Assembly (NCBI GenBank): GCA_015065605.1
Contig: SVPZ01000021.1
Span: 1-45,121, forward strand
Direction of reading: 5' to 3'
Length of the DNA: 45,121 nt
From: Oscillospiraceae bacterium
Lineage (GTDB): Bacteria; Bacillota; Clostridia; Oscillospirales; Acutalibacteraceae
Each line of letters opens with the position of its first letter. Positions within the stretch are counted from its first letter, which is position 1. Shown here piece after piece: positions 31,500 through 40,135 of this stretch. The notes under the pieces are model-generated. The model was given only the letters and a program-made list of their open reading frames with translations. It was not told the DNA's origin and made no database searches. Made by a program: the position numbers and the translations under genes.

Positions 31500-33599
31500 A
31501 TGAGTATTAAAATTGCTCTTGCGGGTAACCCCAACAGCGGTAAAACCACGCTTTTTAATGCGCTTACGGGCTCTAATCAATACGTAGGTAACTGGCCTGG
31601 TGTAACGGTAGAAAAAAAGGAAGGAAAACTTAAAAAGAACGAGGATATTATAGTAACCGACCTTCCGGGTATATATTCTTTATCGCCTTATACTCCCGAA
31701 GAGGTGGTTGCAAGAAATTATCTCGTAAACGAACGTCCCGACGTAATTTTAAATATCGTTGACGGAACCAATATTGAAAGAAATCTATATCTTACCACAC
31801 AGCTTATGGAACTTGGAATTCCCGTAGTTATCGCTATAAATATGATGGATATAGTCAGAAAAAACGGTGATAAAATTGATATAGAAAAATTAGGCAAGGC
31901 TCTTCGTTGTCCTGTTGTGGAAATATCCGCTCTTAAGGGTGAGGGTATTGAGGAAGCGGCTGAAAAAGCAATATCGGTAGCAAATAAAGAAATACTTCCT
32001 GAACATATCTTCTCGGGTGACGTTGAACATGCTGTTGCCCATATTGAAGAAGCCGCTATACACGATATGGACGATAAAAAGCAAAGATGGTACGCCATTA
32101 AAATTTTCGAGCGCGACGTTATGGTAAGGGAAACCCTCAGCCTTGACGATAAGGTTTTGGAACATATCGAAAAGGATATTAAACACGTTGAAGACCATTT
32201 TGACGATGATGCCGAAAGCGTTATAATCAACGAACGCTATGAATATATCGAAAAAATACTTAAGGACTGCTACGTAAAAAAGAGTATCGGAAGACTTTCT
32301 ATGTCCGATAAAATTGACAGAGTGGTTACCAACCGTTTTCTCGCTCTTCCGATTTTCGCTCTTGCTATGTTTCTGGTTTATTATCTGTCTATCGGTTCAA
32401 TAGGTGATTGGACCGTAGGCTTTATGAATGATACTCTTTTCGGTGAATGGATTATTCCCGCTGCCGAGAGAGGACTTGAGGCAATAGGTACAATGCCTTG
32501 GCTTAACAGTCTTATTACCAACGGAATAATAGGCGGTGTGGGTGCAGTGCTTGGTTTTGTACCGCAGATGCTTATTCTGTTCCTTATGCTTTCCTTGCTT
32601 GAAGACTGCGGTTATATGTCACGTGTAGCCTTTATAATGGATAAGGTTTTCAGAAAATTCGGTCTTTCGGGCAAATCGTTTATACCTATGCTTGTCGCTT
32701 CGGGTTGCGGTGTGCCGGGAATTATGGCAAGTCGTACCATTGAACAGGACAGGGACAGAAGAATTACCATTATGACAACGGGATTTATTCCCTGCGGCGC
32801 AAAGATGCCTATAGTTGGGCTTGTGGCAGGCGCTCTTTTCGGAGGAAGCGCAATAATAGCAACCTCGGCTTACTTTATCGGTGTTGCCGCCGTTATTGTT
32901 TCGGGAATTATGCTTAAGAAAACAAAGATTTTTGCAGGTAAACCTTCCCCATTTGTTATGGAACTTCCTGCTTATCACGCTCCGCTGCCTTCAAACGTTG
33001 CCCGTACCGTTTGGGAACGCGGTTGGTCCTTTATAAAACGCGCAGGTACCGTTATTCTTCTTGCAAGTCTTATTATATGGGTACTTGATAACTTAACCTT
33101 TGAAAACGGTTTTCATTACATAGACGGCGGAGATGAAAGGTCGGTGCTAAACTTAGTAGGCGGATACGTTGCGGTAATCTTTAAGCCTATCGGTTTCGGT
33201 AACTGGCAATCGGCGGTTGCCACCGTTCTCGGACTTGTGGCAAAGGAAGAGGTTGTAGGTGTGTTCGGAGCTTTAGGTTACGAGTCTGCCGAAGCGGCTT
33301 TCAGCGAAATTCTGGGCGGAAAACTTTCGGGTTACTCCTTTATGGTGTTTAACCTTCTCTGCGCTCCTTGTTTTGCGGCAATGGGTGCTATAAGACGTGA
33401 AATGAACAGCGCGAAGTGGACAGTAGGCGCAATTTCCTATATGTGCGTTTTTGCCTATGCAGTATGCCTTATGATTTATCAGTTCGGTCTTTGGTTTACA
33501 AAAACAGGCGGAAATATTATAGGTACTGTATTTGCAACTTTGGTTCTCGTTTTTGTCCTTTATATGCTTTTGCGCAAAGATAAACACAGTATTAAGTAG
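31500..33599 (+). CDS. feoB: Ferrous iron transporter FeoB
   Basis: The 699-residue transporter has an N-terminal G domain with G1 GNPNSGKT (9-16), G3 DLPGIYS and G4 NMMD, followed by a GDI-like helical region (about 165-265) and a polytopic membrane part (about 280-690) with two Gate motifs such as SGCGVPGIMASRTIEQDRDRR and APCFAAMGAIRREM. It is a full-length canonical FeoB. Its stop overlaps the ribosome binding site of the small downstream gene. Confidence 0.98.
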   Translation: MSIKIALAGNPNSGKTTLFNALTGSNQYVGNWPGVTVEKKEGKLKKNEDIIVTDLPGIYSLSPYTPEEVVARNYLVNERPDVILNIVDGTNIERNLYLTTQLMELGIPVVIAINMMDIVRKNGDKIDIEKLGKALRCPVVEISALKGEGIEEAAEKAISVANKEILPEHIFSGDVEHAVAHIEEAAIHDMDDKKQRWYAIKIFERDVMVRETLSLDDKVLEHIEKDIKHVEDHFDDDAESVIINERYEYIEKILKDCYVKKSIGRLSMSDKIDRVVTNRFLALPIFALAMFLVYYLSIGSIGDWTVGFMNDTLFGEWIIPAAERGLEAIGTMPWLNSLITNGIIGGVGAVLGFVPQMLILFLMLSLLEDCGYMSRVAFIMDKVFRKFGLSGKSFIPMLVASGCGVPGIMASRTIEQDRDRRITIMTTGFIPCGAKMPIVGLVAGALFGGSAIIATSAYFIGVAAVIVSGIMLKKTKIFAGKPSPFVMELPAYHAPLPSNVARTVWERGWSFIKRAGTVILLASLIIWVLDNLTFENGFHYIDGGDERSVLNLVGGYVAVIFKPIGFGNWQSAVATVLGLVAKEEVVGVFGALGYESAEAAFSEILGGKLSGYSFMVFNLLCAPCFAAMGAIRREMNSAKWTVGAISYMCVFAYAVCLMIYQFGLWFTKTGGNIIGTVFATLVLVFVLYMLLRKDKHSIK

Positions 33600-33607
33600 G
33601 TGATTTT

Positions 33608-33766
33608 ATGTGGCCGACAATCATTGTATCTTCTGTAATAGCCCTTTTGGTTGTGGCTATTATTATAAATACGATAAAAAATAAGAAAAAAGGCAAATCC
33701 TCTTGCTCCTGCGGATGTGGGGGCTGTCCTATGAAGGAAAGTTGCCATCAAAAAAACACCCGATAG
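33608..33766 (+). CDS. FeoB-associated Cys-rich membrane protein
   Basis: This 52-residue gene starts at the ATG at 33608 behind AGGTGAT. The product has one membrane helix (PTIIVSSVIALLVVAIIINTI), a basic stretch (KNKKKGK) and a cysteine cluster SCSCGCGGCPMKESC, which is the FeoB-associated Cys-rich protein pattern (PF12669-like). Its role is unproven; iron handling beside FeoB is inferred from constant linkage. The terminator hairpin overlaps its last codons. Confidence 0.92.
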   Translation: MWPTIIVSSVIALLVVAIIINTIKNKKKGKSSCSCGCGGCPMKESCHQKNTR

Positions 33767-33777
33767 GGTGTTTTTTT
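33750..33777 (+). terminator. feo operon terminator
   Basis: AAAAAACACCC pairs with GGGTGTTTTTT around a GATA-type loop. It overlaps the stop codon of the Cys-rich gene. Confidence 0.9.
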
Positions 33778-33780
33778 GTC

Positions 33781-33859
33781 AGGGAACAGGGAATAGGGAG
33801 TAGGGAATAGGGAGTAGTGCCCTCCTTGCCTAAAGGAGGGGGGACCAACGAATGTTGGT
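33781..33859. repeat. Heptamer tandem repeat plus two small palindromes
   Basis: Five 7-bp units (AGGGAAC, AGGGAAT, AGGGAGT, AGGGAAT, AGGGAGT; 33781-33815) are followed by the palindromes CCTCCTT-GCCTA-AAGGAGG (33821-33839) and ACCAAC-GAAT-GTTGGT (33844-33859). This looks like an interspersed intergenic repeat; nothing coding is seen. Confidence 0.75.
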
Positions 33860-33952
33860 GGGAGGATTGTACGTTTATCATAAATATATATGATTGATTT
33901 TCTATTAACTGATGTTGAATGGTTTTGATTTTTAACAATTTTTCTTTTAAAT

Positions 33953-34759
33953 CTACCGCTTATTAAGCTTTCTGTACTGTGTTGGTGAAAAGCCTGTTTC
34001 TTTTAAAAATGTTTTTGAAAAATAGAGAGGATCACTATAACCAACTGTGGCGGAAATTTCTTTGATACTGTAGTTGGTGGAGGTTAATAAATCTTTGGCT
34101 TTTTCAATTCTTAAGTTCAAAATATATTTTTTTGGGGAAAGTCCCGTTTCCTTTTTGAAAAGCCGTGAAAAATACGCACTGTTTAAAAAATATGCCTTGG
34201 CTATATCGTTTATATTCAGGTTGTAATTGAAATTGTACTTAATAATATTTATTGCCCCGTCTACCGCATCTGAAGTTGTTTGAGTGCTGTTTTCGGTAAG
34301 CAACAGAGAAAAGAATTCGTATAAAAGCGATTGGGTTTTGCATTTTATATAATCCGAATTATCATATTTTAAATCGTAAATGTAGCTTGCAACGTCGGAA
34401 AGTCTTTTATATTCCTTTGGGGTGAAAACGGGATGATAGGGGGTAACCTTTATTATGTCAAAAACCTTATCTGCGTAGCTTCCGTTTACACCCAGCCATT
34501 TTATAGACCAGTCGCCGTTTGCCTTATAGTGTATTCTTTCTCCGGGAAACATTACCAGAACGTCACCCTTTGAAAAAGGAATTTTACGGTTTTTTATATA
34601 TAAAACAGCTTCACCGTTTTCTACTAATACCAAAAGATAGTGGTGACGTATTTCAGGCCCGTAAGAGTGATTTTCGTCGTTTATTATTTTCCCGCAGTAG
34701 TACATTCCGATATTGCCGCAGAACGTATCCGTGTGTTTTTCATATACAATGTTATCCAT
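33953..34759 (-). CDS. AraC family transcriptional regulator
   Basis: The 268-residue protein has an N-terminal cupin domain (HHYLLVLVENGEAVLYIKNRKIPFSKGDVLVMFPGE) and two C-terminal HTHs (LNINDIAKAYFLNSAYFSRLFKKETG and YSIKEISATVGYSDPLYFSKTFLKETGFSPTQYRK). It is divergent from a glycosidase-transporter pair, which it very likely controls in response to a sugar. I use the ATG at 34759, because GAGGTG 5 bases upstream is its ribosome binding site; the earlier in-frame ATG overlaps that site. Confidence 0.93.
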   Translation of the reverse strand: MDNIVYEKHTDTFCGNIGMYYCGKIINDENHSYGPEIRHHYLLVLVENGEAVLYIKNRKIPFSKGDVLVMFPGERIHYKANGDWSIKWLGVNGSYADKVFDIIKVTPYHPVFTPKEYKRLSDVASYIYDLKYDNSDYIKCKTQSLLYEFFSLLLTENSTQTTSDAVDGAINIIKYNFNYNLNINDIAKAYFLNSAYFSRLFKKETGLSPKKYILNLRIEKAKDLLTSTNYSIKEISATVGYSDPLYFSKTFLKETGFSPTQYRKLNKR

Positions 34760-34875
34760 ATTACACCTCATATATACTATATTTTAACACTAAAAGTCAA
34801 AAATGTCCATATTAAAATCAAAAAACACCATTTATATTTGCAGTATAATCAGGTACAATGTTTTGGGTGATAAAA

Positions 34876-36585
34876 ATGATATATTCGGAAAATAAAAATG
34901 GATTTTCTTTTGCTCTTGATGAAACGGTTTTTGAGTTCACAAATAATCTGACTGCTCAAAAAAACCGTGAAGTGTATGAAGTTAACGTAAAAGAACGGGC
35001 GCCCATTCCAAAGCTTGAGGCAGGCGACAGAATTATACTGCCTGTTGACGAGGGAATGGTCGTTTACGCTGACAAAGATTACGTTGCGGGAGAACTTGAT
35101 ATTAAAAATATGGGTGGAGATTTTTCTTCCCGTGAAGGCACCGTAGGTCTTGTTGCTATTGAAAGAAAAGGCAAGTTTTTGCTCATTTGTCCCGAAAACG
35201 GACTTCATTCCGGTTACAGCGCCGTAAAAAAGGGCGAGCTTTACGATTTATCGGTTTACTGCAAAAAGGAAATGAAGGTGTTCTACGGAATTTACCGCAG
35301 TTTAAAGGAAATGTGCGATTCTTATAAAAAAATCAAAAACGTTTCCGCGCGCACTTTAAATGAAAAAATAAAAGCGGTACCTGAAGCCGAAAAGCTTATC
35401 GGCGGCGGAAAATTCTGGATTTGGAACGACAATTATGATGAAATTATGTATTCCGATCATAATTGCGAAGAAAATCCGAATACGGGGGAGGCTTTATTAG
35501 ACATTGCCGATTCTCTCTATAACAGCGGTATTAAAAAAGCAATGTTCGGAATTTTCTTTAACGGCGATTCAAACAGCGTTGAAGCTCTTTATAAAAAGTA
35601 CGGTTATATAGCTACTCAATACGATAATTATAACGATGTTTTTAATCCTGCGTTTTTGGATATCGTCCCAAATAACAGGGTGAAAAACTGCGACTATACC
35701 TTCAGAAGAATGAAGGATTATCCCGATGGTGTTCAGGTTGACCAAAACGGAAGTTTGTGGAAGGCGTGGGCGCTTCGCGGTTTTGACGGAAAAATGCATT
35801 CTCAGAATACCCTTTGCCCCGTGGTTGCCGCCCAAAGAATGAAGGAAGAAATTCCCGAAATAATAAAGGAATATCCATATTATAAAGGAAGATACATCGA
35901 CGTCTACGGCGGAACGATATCGGTTTGCCACAGTAAAGAGCATCCTGTTACGCTGGATGAATGTCTGGCGGTTAAAAAGGGCGCGTATAAAGCTATTGAA
36001 GAAATGGGGCTTATAGTGGGTACCGAAGACGGACACGAACTTATATTGGATGAAATTGTTTATACCGAAGGTATGCACAGTCCCGTATATTTCCGTATAA
36101 ACGATGCCGGCAGAAATCACGCTCATATATATAATGAACAGCAAAAAGAACATATAGACCGATATATGACGGACCCTTCGCTTAGAATTCCGCTTTGGCA
36201 TCTTATTTATCACGATTGCCTTATAACCTTCCCTTATTGGGGAGATACAACCGAAATGTATCCCGAAAGAGTTAAGGATAAAATACTTTTTGCCTGTCTG
36301 TACGGCTGTCCGCCTCTTTATTCCTTTTCGGTAAGACATTTTAAGGATTATAAGGATTTGATAGTAGAAAGCTATAAGAAAATAACCTTCGTTACTCAAA
36401 AAACGGCAACCCTGCCTATGACGGATTACATGGTTCTTAACGACGATTACACCCTTCAAAAAACGGTGTTTGGTGATAAATACTGTGTTGTTGCTAATTT
36501 CAGCGATAAAGAAATGAGTTACGAAAACTTCATAGTAGCACCAAAGGATTATTTGTTTTTATGTGACGGCGCTGAAGTAAAATAG
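34876..36585 (+). CDS. Glycoside hydrolase, GH129/GH101-related
   Basis: The 569-residue cytoplasmic protein (no signal peptide) has a beta-rich N-terminal third and a TIM-barrel-like centre: KFWIWNDNYDEIMYSD, GRYIDVYGGTISVCHSKEHP, GLIVGTEDGHELILDEIVYTEGMH and PLWHLIYHDCLITFPYWGDTTEMYP. These motifs recall GH129 (alpha-N-acetylgalactosaminidases) and related GH101-like proteins. Intracellular action on an imported mucin-type sugar is plausible but unproven. The ATG at 34876 follows GGGTGAT. A TATAAT lies at about 34845 without a good -35, as for an activator-dependent promoter, and an AraC gene is divergent. Confidence 0.65.
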   Translation: MIYSENKNGFSFALDETVFEFTNNLTAQKNREVYEVNVKERAPIPKLEAGDRIILPVDEGMVVYADKDYVAGELDIKNMGGDFSSREGTVGLVAIERKGKFLLICPENGLHSGYSAVKKGELYDLSVYCKKEMKVFYGIYRSLKEMCDSYKKIKNVSARTLNEKIKAVPEAEKLIGGGKFWIWNDNYDEIMYSDHNCEENPNTGEALLDIADSLYNSGIKKAMFGIFFNGDSNSVEALYKKYGYIATQYDNYNDVFNPAFLDIVPNNRVKNCDYTFRRMKDYPDGVQVDQNGSLWKAWALRGFDGKMHSQNTLCPVVAAQRMKEEIPEIIKEYPYYKGRYIDVYGGTISVCHSKEHPVTLDECLAVKKGAYKAIEEMGLIVGTEDGHELILDEIVYTEGMHSPVYFRINDAGRNHAHIYNEQQKEHIDRYMTDPSLRIPLWHLIYHDCLITFPYWGDTTEMYPERVKDKILFACLYGCPPLYSFSVRHFKDYKDLIVESYKKITFVTQKTATLPMTDYMVLNDDYTLQKTVFGDKYCVVANFSDKEMSYENFIVAPKDYLFLCDGAEVK

Positions 36586-36597
36586 GGGGAGATTTCG

Positions 36598-37473
36598 ATT
36601 AAATATTTACTTATACCGGTGCTTTGCCTTTTGGCTACTACAAAGGTAACTTTGCAATCGCGCTTTTCAAAAAACGATAACGGCGGACTTATATATAATC
36701 TTTTATATAACAGTATAGTGTTTTTTGCGGTTGCGCTGTCTTTTACACCTTTTCTTATTATAAAGGGAATTGATACTCCTACCGTTATAAGCGGTATAAT
36801 TATGGGTGTTTTAAGCACTGTTTTTCAGATTTTTTACGTTTGCGCTTTTTCTACGGGAAAAATGGCTCTGACGGTTATTATTTGTGATTTCAGTATGATA
36901 GTGCCTATGGCTTTTTCGTATTTTACCTACCACGAGGACTTCAGTATTATAAATCTTTGCGGTACGGCTCTGGCACTTCTGGCTTTCGTTCTTTGTGCAG
37001 TAAACGGTAAGAAAGAAACTCAAAAAGAAAAAAATTACTTGAGATGGCTCGCCTTTATATCTGTCGTTTTTTTGAGTAACAGTTTTATTTCTATAAATCA
37101 AAAGGTTTATTCAATGGAAAACGAAGTTACTAATCCCTTCGGTTTTGTGGCAGTGGCTTATATTACAGCCTTTATCTTGTCTGCATTGCTTATGGCTTTT
37201 TTAAAGGGAAAGGAAAAAAACGTGACTCTCACCGTTCCCAAAGGGGTTATAATTTCTGCTGTTCTGGCGGGAATTTGCCTTGGCGTTTTCCAGTGCATAA
37301 ATACCTACGCCAACGGAATTATCGACGGTACTCTGCTTTATTCTACCTATAATTGCGGTTGCTCGGTGCTTTCAATAATTGTTGGCAGAGCTTTGTTTAA
37401 AGAAAAACTTAGCAAAAGGCAGTATATGGGTGCCGCAGTAGGCGTGGCGGCAATACTATTGCTTTGTCTTTAA
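36598..37473 (+). CDS. EamA/DMT-like transporter with probable ATT start
   Basis: The 291-residue protein has about ten hydrophobic segments and two EamA-like halves. An ATT at 36598 gives the natural N-terminus MKYLLIPVLCLLATTKV and lies 6 bases behind a strong GGGGGAG; the next in-frame option, GTG at 36619, has no ribosome binding site and would remove part of the first helix. The gene starts 12 bases after the glycosidase gene, so they form an operon; the substrate may be linked to that sugar. Confidence 0.85.
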   Translation: MKYLLIPVLCLLATTKVTLQSRFSKNDNGGLIYNLLYNSIVFFAVALSFTPFLIIKGIDTPTVISGIIMGVLSTVFQIFYVCAFSTGKMALTVIICDFSMIVPMAFSYFTYHEDFSIINLCGTALALLAFVLCAVNGKKETQKEKNYLRWLAFISVVFLSNSFISINQKVYSMENEVTNPFGFVAVAYITAFILSALLMAFLKGKEKNVTLTVPKGVIISAVLAGICLGVFQCINTYANGIIDGTLLYSTYNCGCSVLSIIVGRALFKEKLSKRQYMGAAVGVAAILLLCL

Positions 37474-37487
37474 AACTTAACGTTATC

Positions 37488-37519
37488 AAAAAACACGGTT
37501 CCATAGAACCGTGTTTTTT
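37488..37519. terminator. Bidirectional intrinsic terminator
   Basis: AAAAAACACGGTTC pairs perfectly with GAACCGTGTTTTTT around CATA, between convergent genes. Confidence 0.93.
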
Positions 37520-37522
37520 GTT

Positions 37523-39790
37523 TTACAGTATATTTGCCAGATGAAGTTTCAGGGCGGCAAGATCTGTTGTGTCAACCTTTGAACTACCGTCGAAATCGGC
37601 GCTGATAGCAAATGCGGAGGGAAGGGTCGTGATTTGAGCAAGATATAGCTTTAAATTGGCTAAATCTACCGTATCTACAATTGTGTCACCGTTAATGTCG
37701 CCCGGTTTACATTCCGTAATGCAAATGTCAACGAAGGTTTTGTAGCCTTCATAACAAACCAAAGCGCTTGACTGCCAACCTAGTTTATTTGGGTCGTATT
37801 GAATAAGCATATCAGGTGTGATATTGACTTTCTTTTGGTAACCGCCTGTTTCGGTTTTATAATATACCGTAAGGACGTTCTTGTCCATAATTAAGTTATC
37901 TCCTGATTTTTGGAGTACGATAGAGGTGCTTTCAGGAGTTATACGAGTGATAATTTCCGAAACAACGTTTATGTTGAATGAAGCGGAAGCGCCTTTGTAG
38001 GTAACCGTTACTTCTACGTCTCCAAGCGCTTCTTTATCGTAAGAAATCTCGGTGTCATTTACGTTAATATAGTATTCAAAATCGTCGTAAATTGCGCTTA
38101 AGGATATCCAACGTAAATCTAATTCTTCTCCTCTTAAGTAAACAAGTTTATCGGGTAGTTTGTTAATAACTATAGAATCGGGATTTTCTTTTATATAGGT
38201 TATTCTGAATTGGAAGGTATGGCCGGCGTAAATAGCGTATAGGGTTTGATAGCCTGTTTTATATATGTCCGGTTCAGTAAGCAGTATGAGTTTTGATGCA
38301 TCAATCTCTATTATATCATCATCTTTAAAGCGTACTCTCATTTTTCCGGAAAACTCGGGTTCGTTACCTACTATAAATACGGTGTTTACGTTGCTTTGCA
38401 AGCTTACACCCGTTGCCGGCTTTTCACTTATCAGGGTTAATTGGGGAGATAGAAATTCGCTTTCGGTGTGCAACCACCACATATTATCGAAATCAAAGCC
38501 CTCGTATGACTCGGCTTTTTGGGAATCACCGTATCCAAGACAAACGGTATCGCTTTCAAATTCGGATTTAAACAGACCTATGCCGTAAGCGTCGTTTTTT
38601 TCAAAGTAAGCGCTTTTGACGTGACAGTCAGTGTCCCCCGCTATGTTTCCGCGACGCGTCTTATTGTAGTTACTTGATATTGTGGCATATAATTTGCCTA
38701 TATTGTATACGCAGGAAATACTTTCGTTATAAAATTCGAGGGTTTCGTCGCAGGAATTAAGTCCTGCGATACCGCCTGTGTACAGATAAGGCGTTTCGGC
38801 GGAAAGCGCAGTAGTAAAAATACTACCCCTGTTATAGCAATCGGCAATTTGGGAGTTTACGTTATGTCCCACGATACCGCCTGCAATTGCGTTATCCTTT
38901 GAAGCGCTGGCAGAAACGTTCATAGCGTTAAAGCAACACTGAATAGCTGATTTGTTGCTGGTTTTACCTGCAATACCACCCGAACACAAAAATTCATATC
39001 CTTCGGTTTTTGTGTTTATGGCCCCTTCGTTTTTACATATTGCTATATAAGCGCCGTTGCAGAGTCCTGCAATACCGCCTGCGGTTTTTCCGTATACGTA
39101 ACCGTAGTTATAACAGTAGGTCAAAATTCCTTCGGATGTGTTAAGACCTGCAATACCGCCCGAATAGTAGTCGTTGGCAAAGTTTTCTCCTTCACTGTCT
39201 ATCATGGCGTAATTCATACAAATAGAAACGGTACCGGTATTTTTTCCGCAAATTCCGCCTGCAAAAGCGCTATAGGCTTCAACCGAATAAACGTAACCGT
39301 GGGAATAGCATTGGGTTATAGTGCCGGTATTAACAGCCGCGATAGCACCTGCATAGGCTTCGTTAAGTGAGTCTGTCACCACGTAGCACTCATATAAATT
39401 TAAATTTGAAACGGTGCCTGAGTTTTCTGCAATAAGTCCTGCATAGGCAGTATCTTGACTTTCAACGTAAGAATAAAGATAGGCTATGGTAAAACCGTTT
39501 CCGTTTAGACTTCCCGAAAAGTTTTCAATTGGTATCCAACCACAGCTATCGTTATAAAAATTACCGTTTTCCGAAAAGTCTTCTTCGGTGAATTCGATAT
39601 CGTTTTTTAATATGAAATGAGAGTCGCTATAGTTCCTTATTTTATCTAACTGCATAGCCGTTGCGATTACGTAAGGGTCATCCACGCTTCCCGTTCCGCT
39701 TTCAAAAGGGGCTGCCGCCGATACCGATAACGGTATAGACGTAAAAATAAGGCAACAAACAATAAAAAATGACAATACCTTTTTAAACAT
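37523..39790 (-). CDS. Secreted GLUG-repeat protein with C-terminal dockerin
   Basis: The 755-residue protein has a signal peptide (about 1-27, VSAAAP end), then from about residue 30 to 420 at least nine repeats of GLUG type (AGLIAENSGTVSNLNLYEC, GGIAGLNTSEGILTYCYNYGYV, GGICGKNTGTVSICMNYA), which form a beta-roll or helix. Two or more Ig-like domains follow (about 455-690). The C-terminus is a dockerin with loops DINGDTIVD and DFDGSSKVD and repeated VDLA-LKLHLA helices. The architecture suggests an adhesin held by a cohesin. The start follows AAAGGAG; MITE copy B lies 86 bp upstream. Confidence 0.87.
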   Translation of the reverse strand: MFKKVLSFFIVCCLIFTSIPLSVSAAAPFESGTGSVDDPYVIATAMQLDKIRNYSDSHFILKNDIEFTEEDFSENGNFYNDSCGWIPIENFSGSLNGNGFTIAYLYSYVESQDTAYAGLIAENSGTVSNLNLYECYVVTDSLNEAYAGAIAAVNTGTITQCYSHGYVYSVEAYSAFAGGICGKNTGTVSICMNYAMIDSEGENFANDYYSGGIAGLNTSEGILTYCYNYGYVYGKTAGGIAGLCNGAYIAICKNEGAINTKTEGYEFLCSGGIAGKTSNKSAIQCCFNAMNVSASASKDNAIAGGIVGHNVNSQIADCYNRGSIFTTALSAETPYLYTGGIAGLNSCDETLEFYNESISCVYNIGKLYATISSNYNKTRRGNIAGDTDCHVKSAYFEKNDAYGIGLFKSEFESDTVCLGYGDSQKAESYEGFDFDNMWWLHTESEFLSPQLTLISEKPATGVSLQSNVNTVFIVGNEPEFSGKMRVRFKDDDIIEIDASKLILLTEPDIYKTGYQTLYAIYAGHTFQFRITYIKENPDSIVINKLPDKLVYLRGEELDLRWISLSAIYDDFEYYINVNDTEISYDKEALGDVEVTVTYKGASASFNINVVSEIITRITPESTSIVLQKSGDNLIMDKNVLTVYYKTETGGYQKKVNITPDMLIQYDPNKLGWQSSALVCYEGYKTFVDICITECKPGDINGDTIVDTVDLANLKLYLAQITTLPSAFAISADFDGSSKVDTTDLAALKLHLANIL

Positions 39791-39875
39791 AATTAAAACT
39801 CCTTTGCAAAGAATATTTTTATCCCTTTATTATCTATAACGAAACAAAATGCGCGATTTTGGAAAACTTTTTTCT

Positions 39876-40035
39876 TTAAGCAAACACGAATAATCCGAAC
39901 CTGATTTTAAAGGCTCAATTTTCGTCTTTGCATTGTTAAAATACTCGTTAATCTAACGCCTACGGGTGATGACAAACCGAAAAGTGCCGAAAGAATGCCG
40001 TTTTAGGCAGGTTCGGATTATTCGTGTTTGCTTAA
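39876..40035 (-). mobile_element. MITE-like element, copy B (160 bp, internally deleted)
   Basis: Same 28-bp terminal inverted repeats and TTAA ends as copy A (23190-23466), in opposite orientation. It lacks exactly the 117 bp at 23273-23389 of copy A and otherwise differs at 2 positions. It lies between the divergent dockerin and mnmA genes, where no coding sequence is seen. Confidence 0.9.
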
Positions 40036-40091
40036 TTTAATAATATTACAAATTATAATGTTTTTCAATAAAAAAATGCATTGGTTTTCTC

Positions 40092-40120
40092 TTGCGGTAA
40101 TATATAAAATGTAATATAAT
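40092..40120 (+). promoter_or_regulatory. mnmA promoter
   Basis: TTGCGG (40092-40097), 17-bp spacer and TATAAT (40115-40120). Confidence 0.75.
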
Positions 40121-40135
40121 GTATATGGTGATATA

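Noticed and set aside
33781-33859. CRISPR array
   Set aside because: Units are 7 bp without spacers, and no cas genes are present in the window.
35569-36459. 296-codon antisense frame in the glycosidase gene
   Set aside because: Shadow of the real gene: no ribosome binding site, odd Ile/Arg/Phe-rich composition and no domain.
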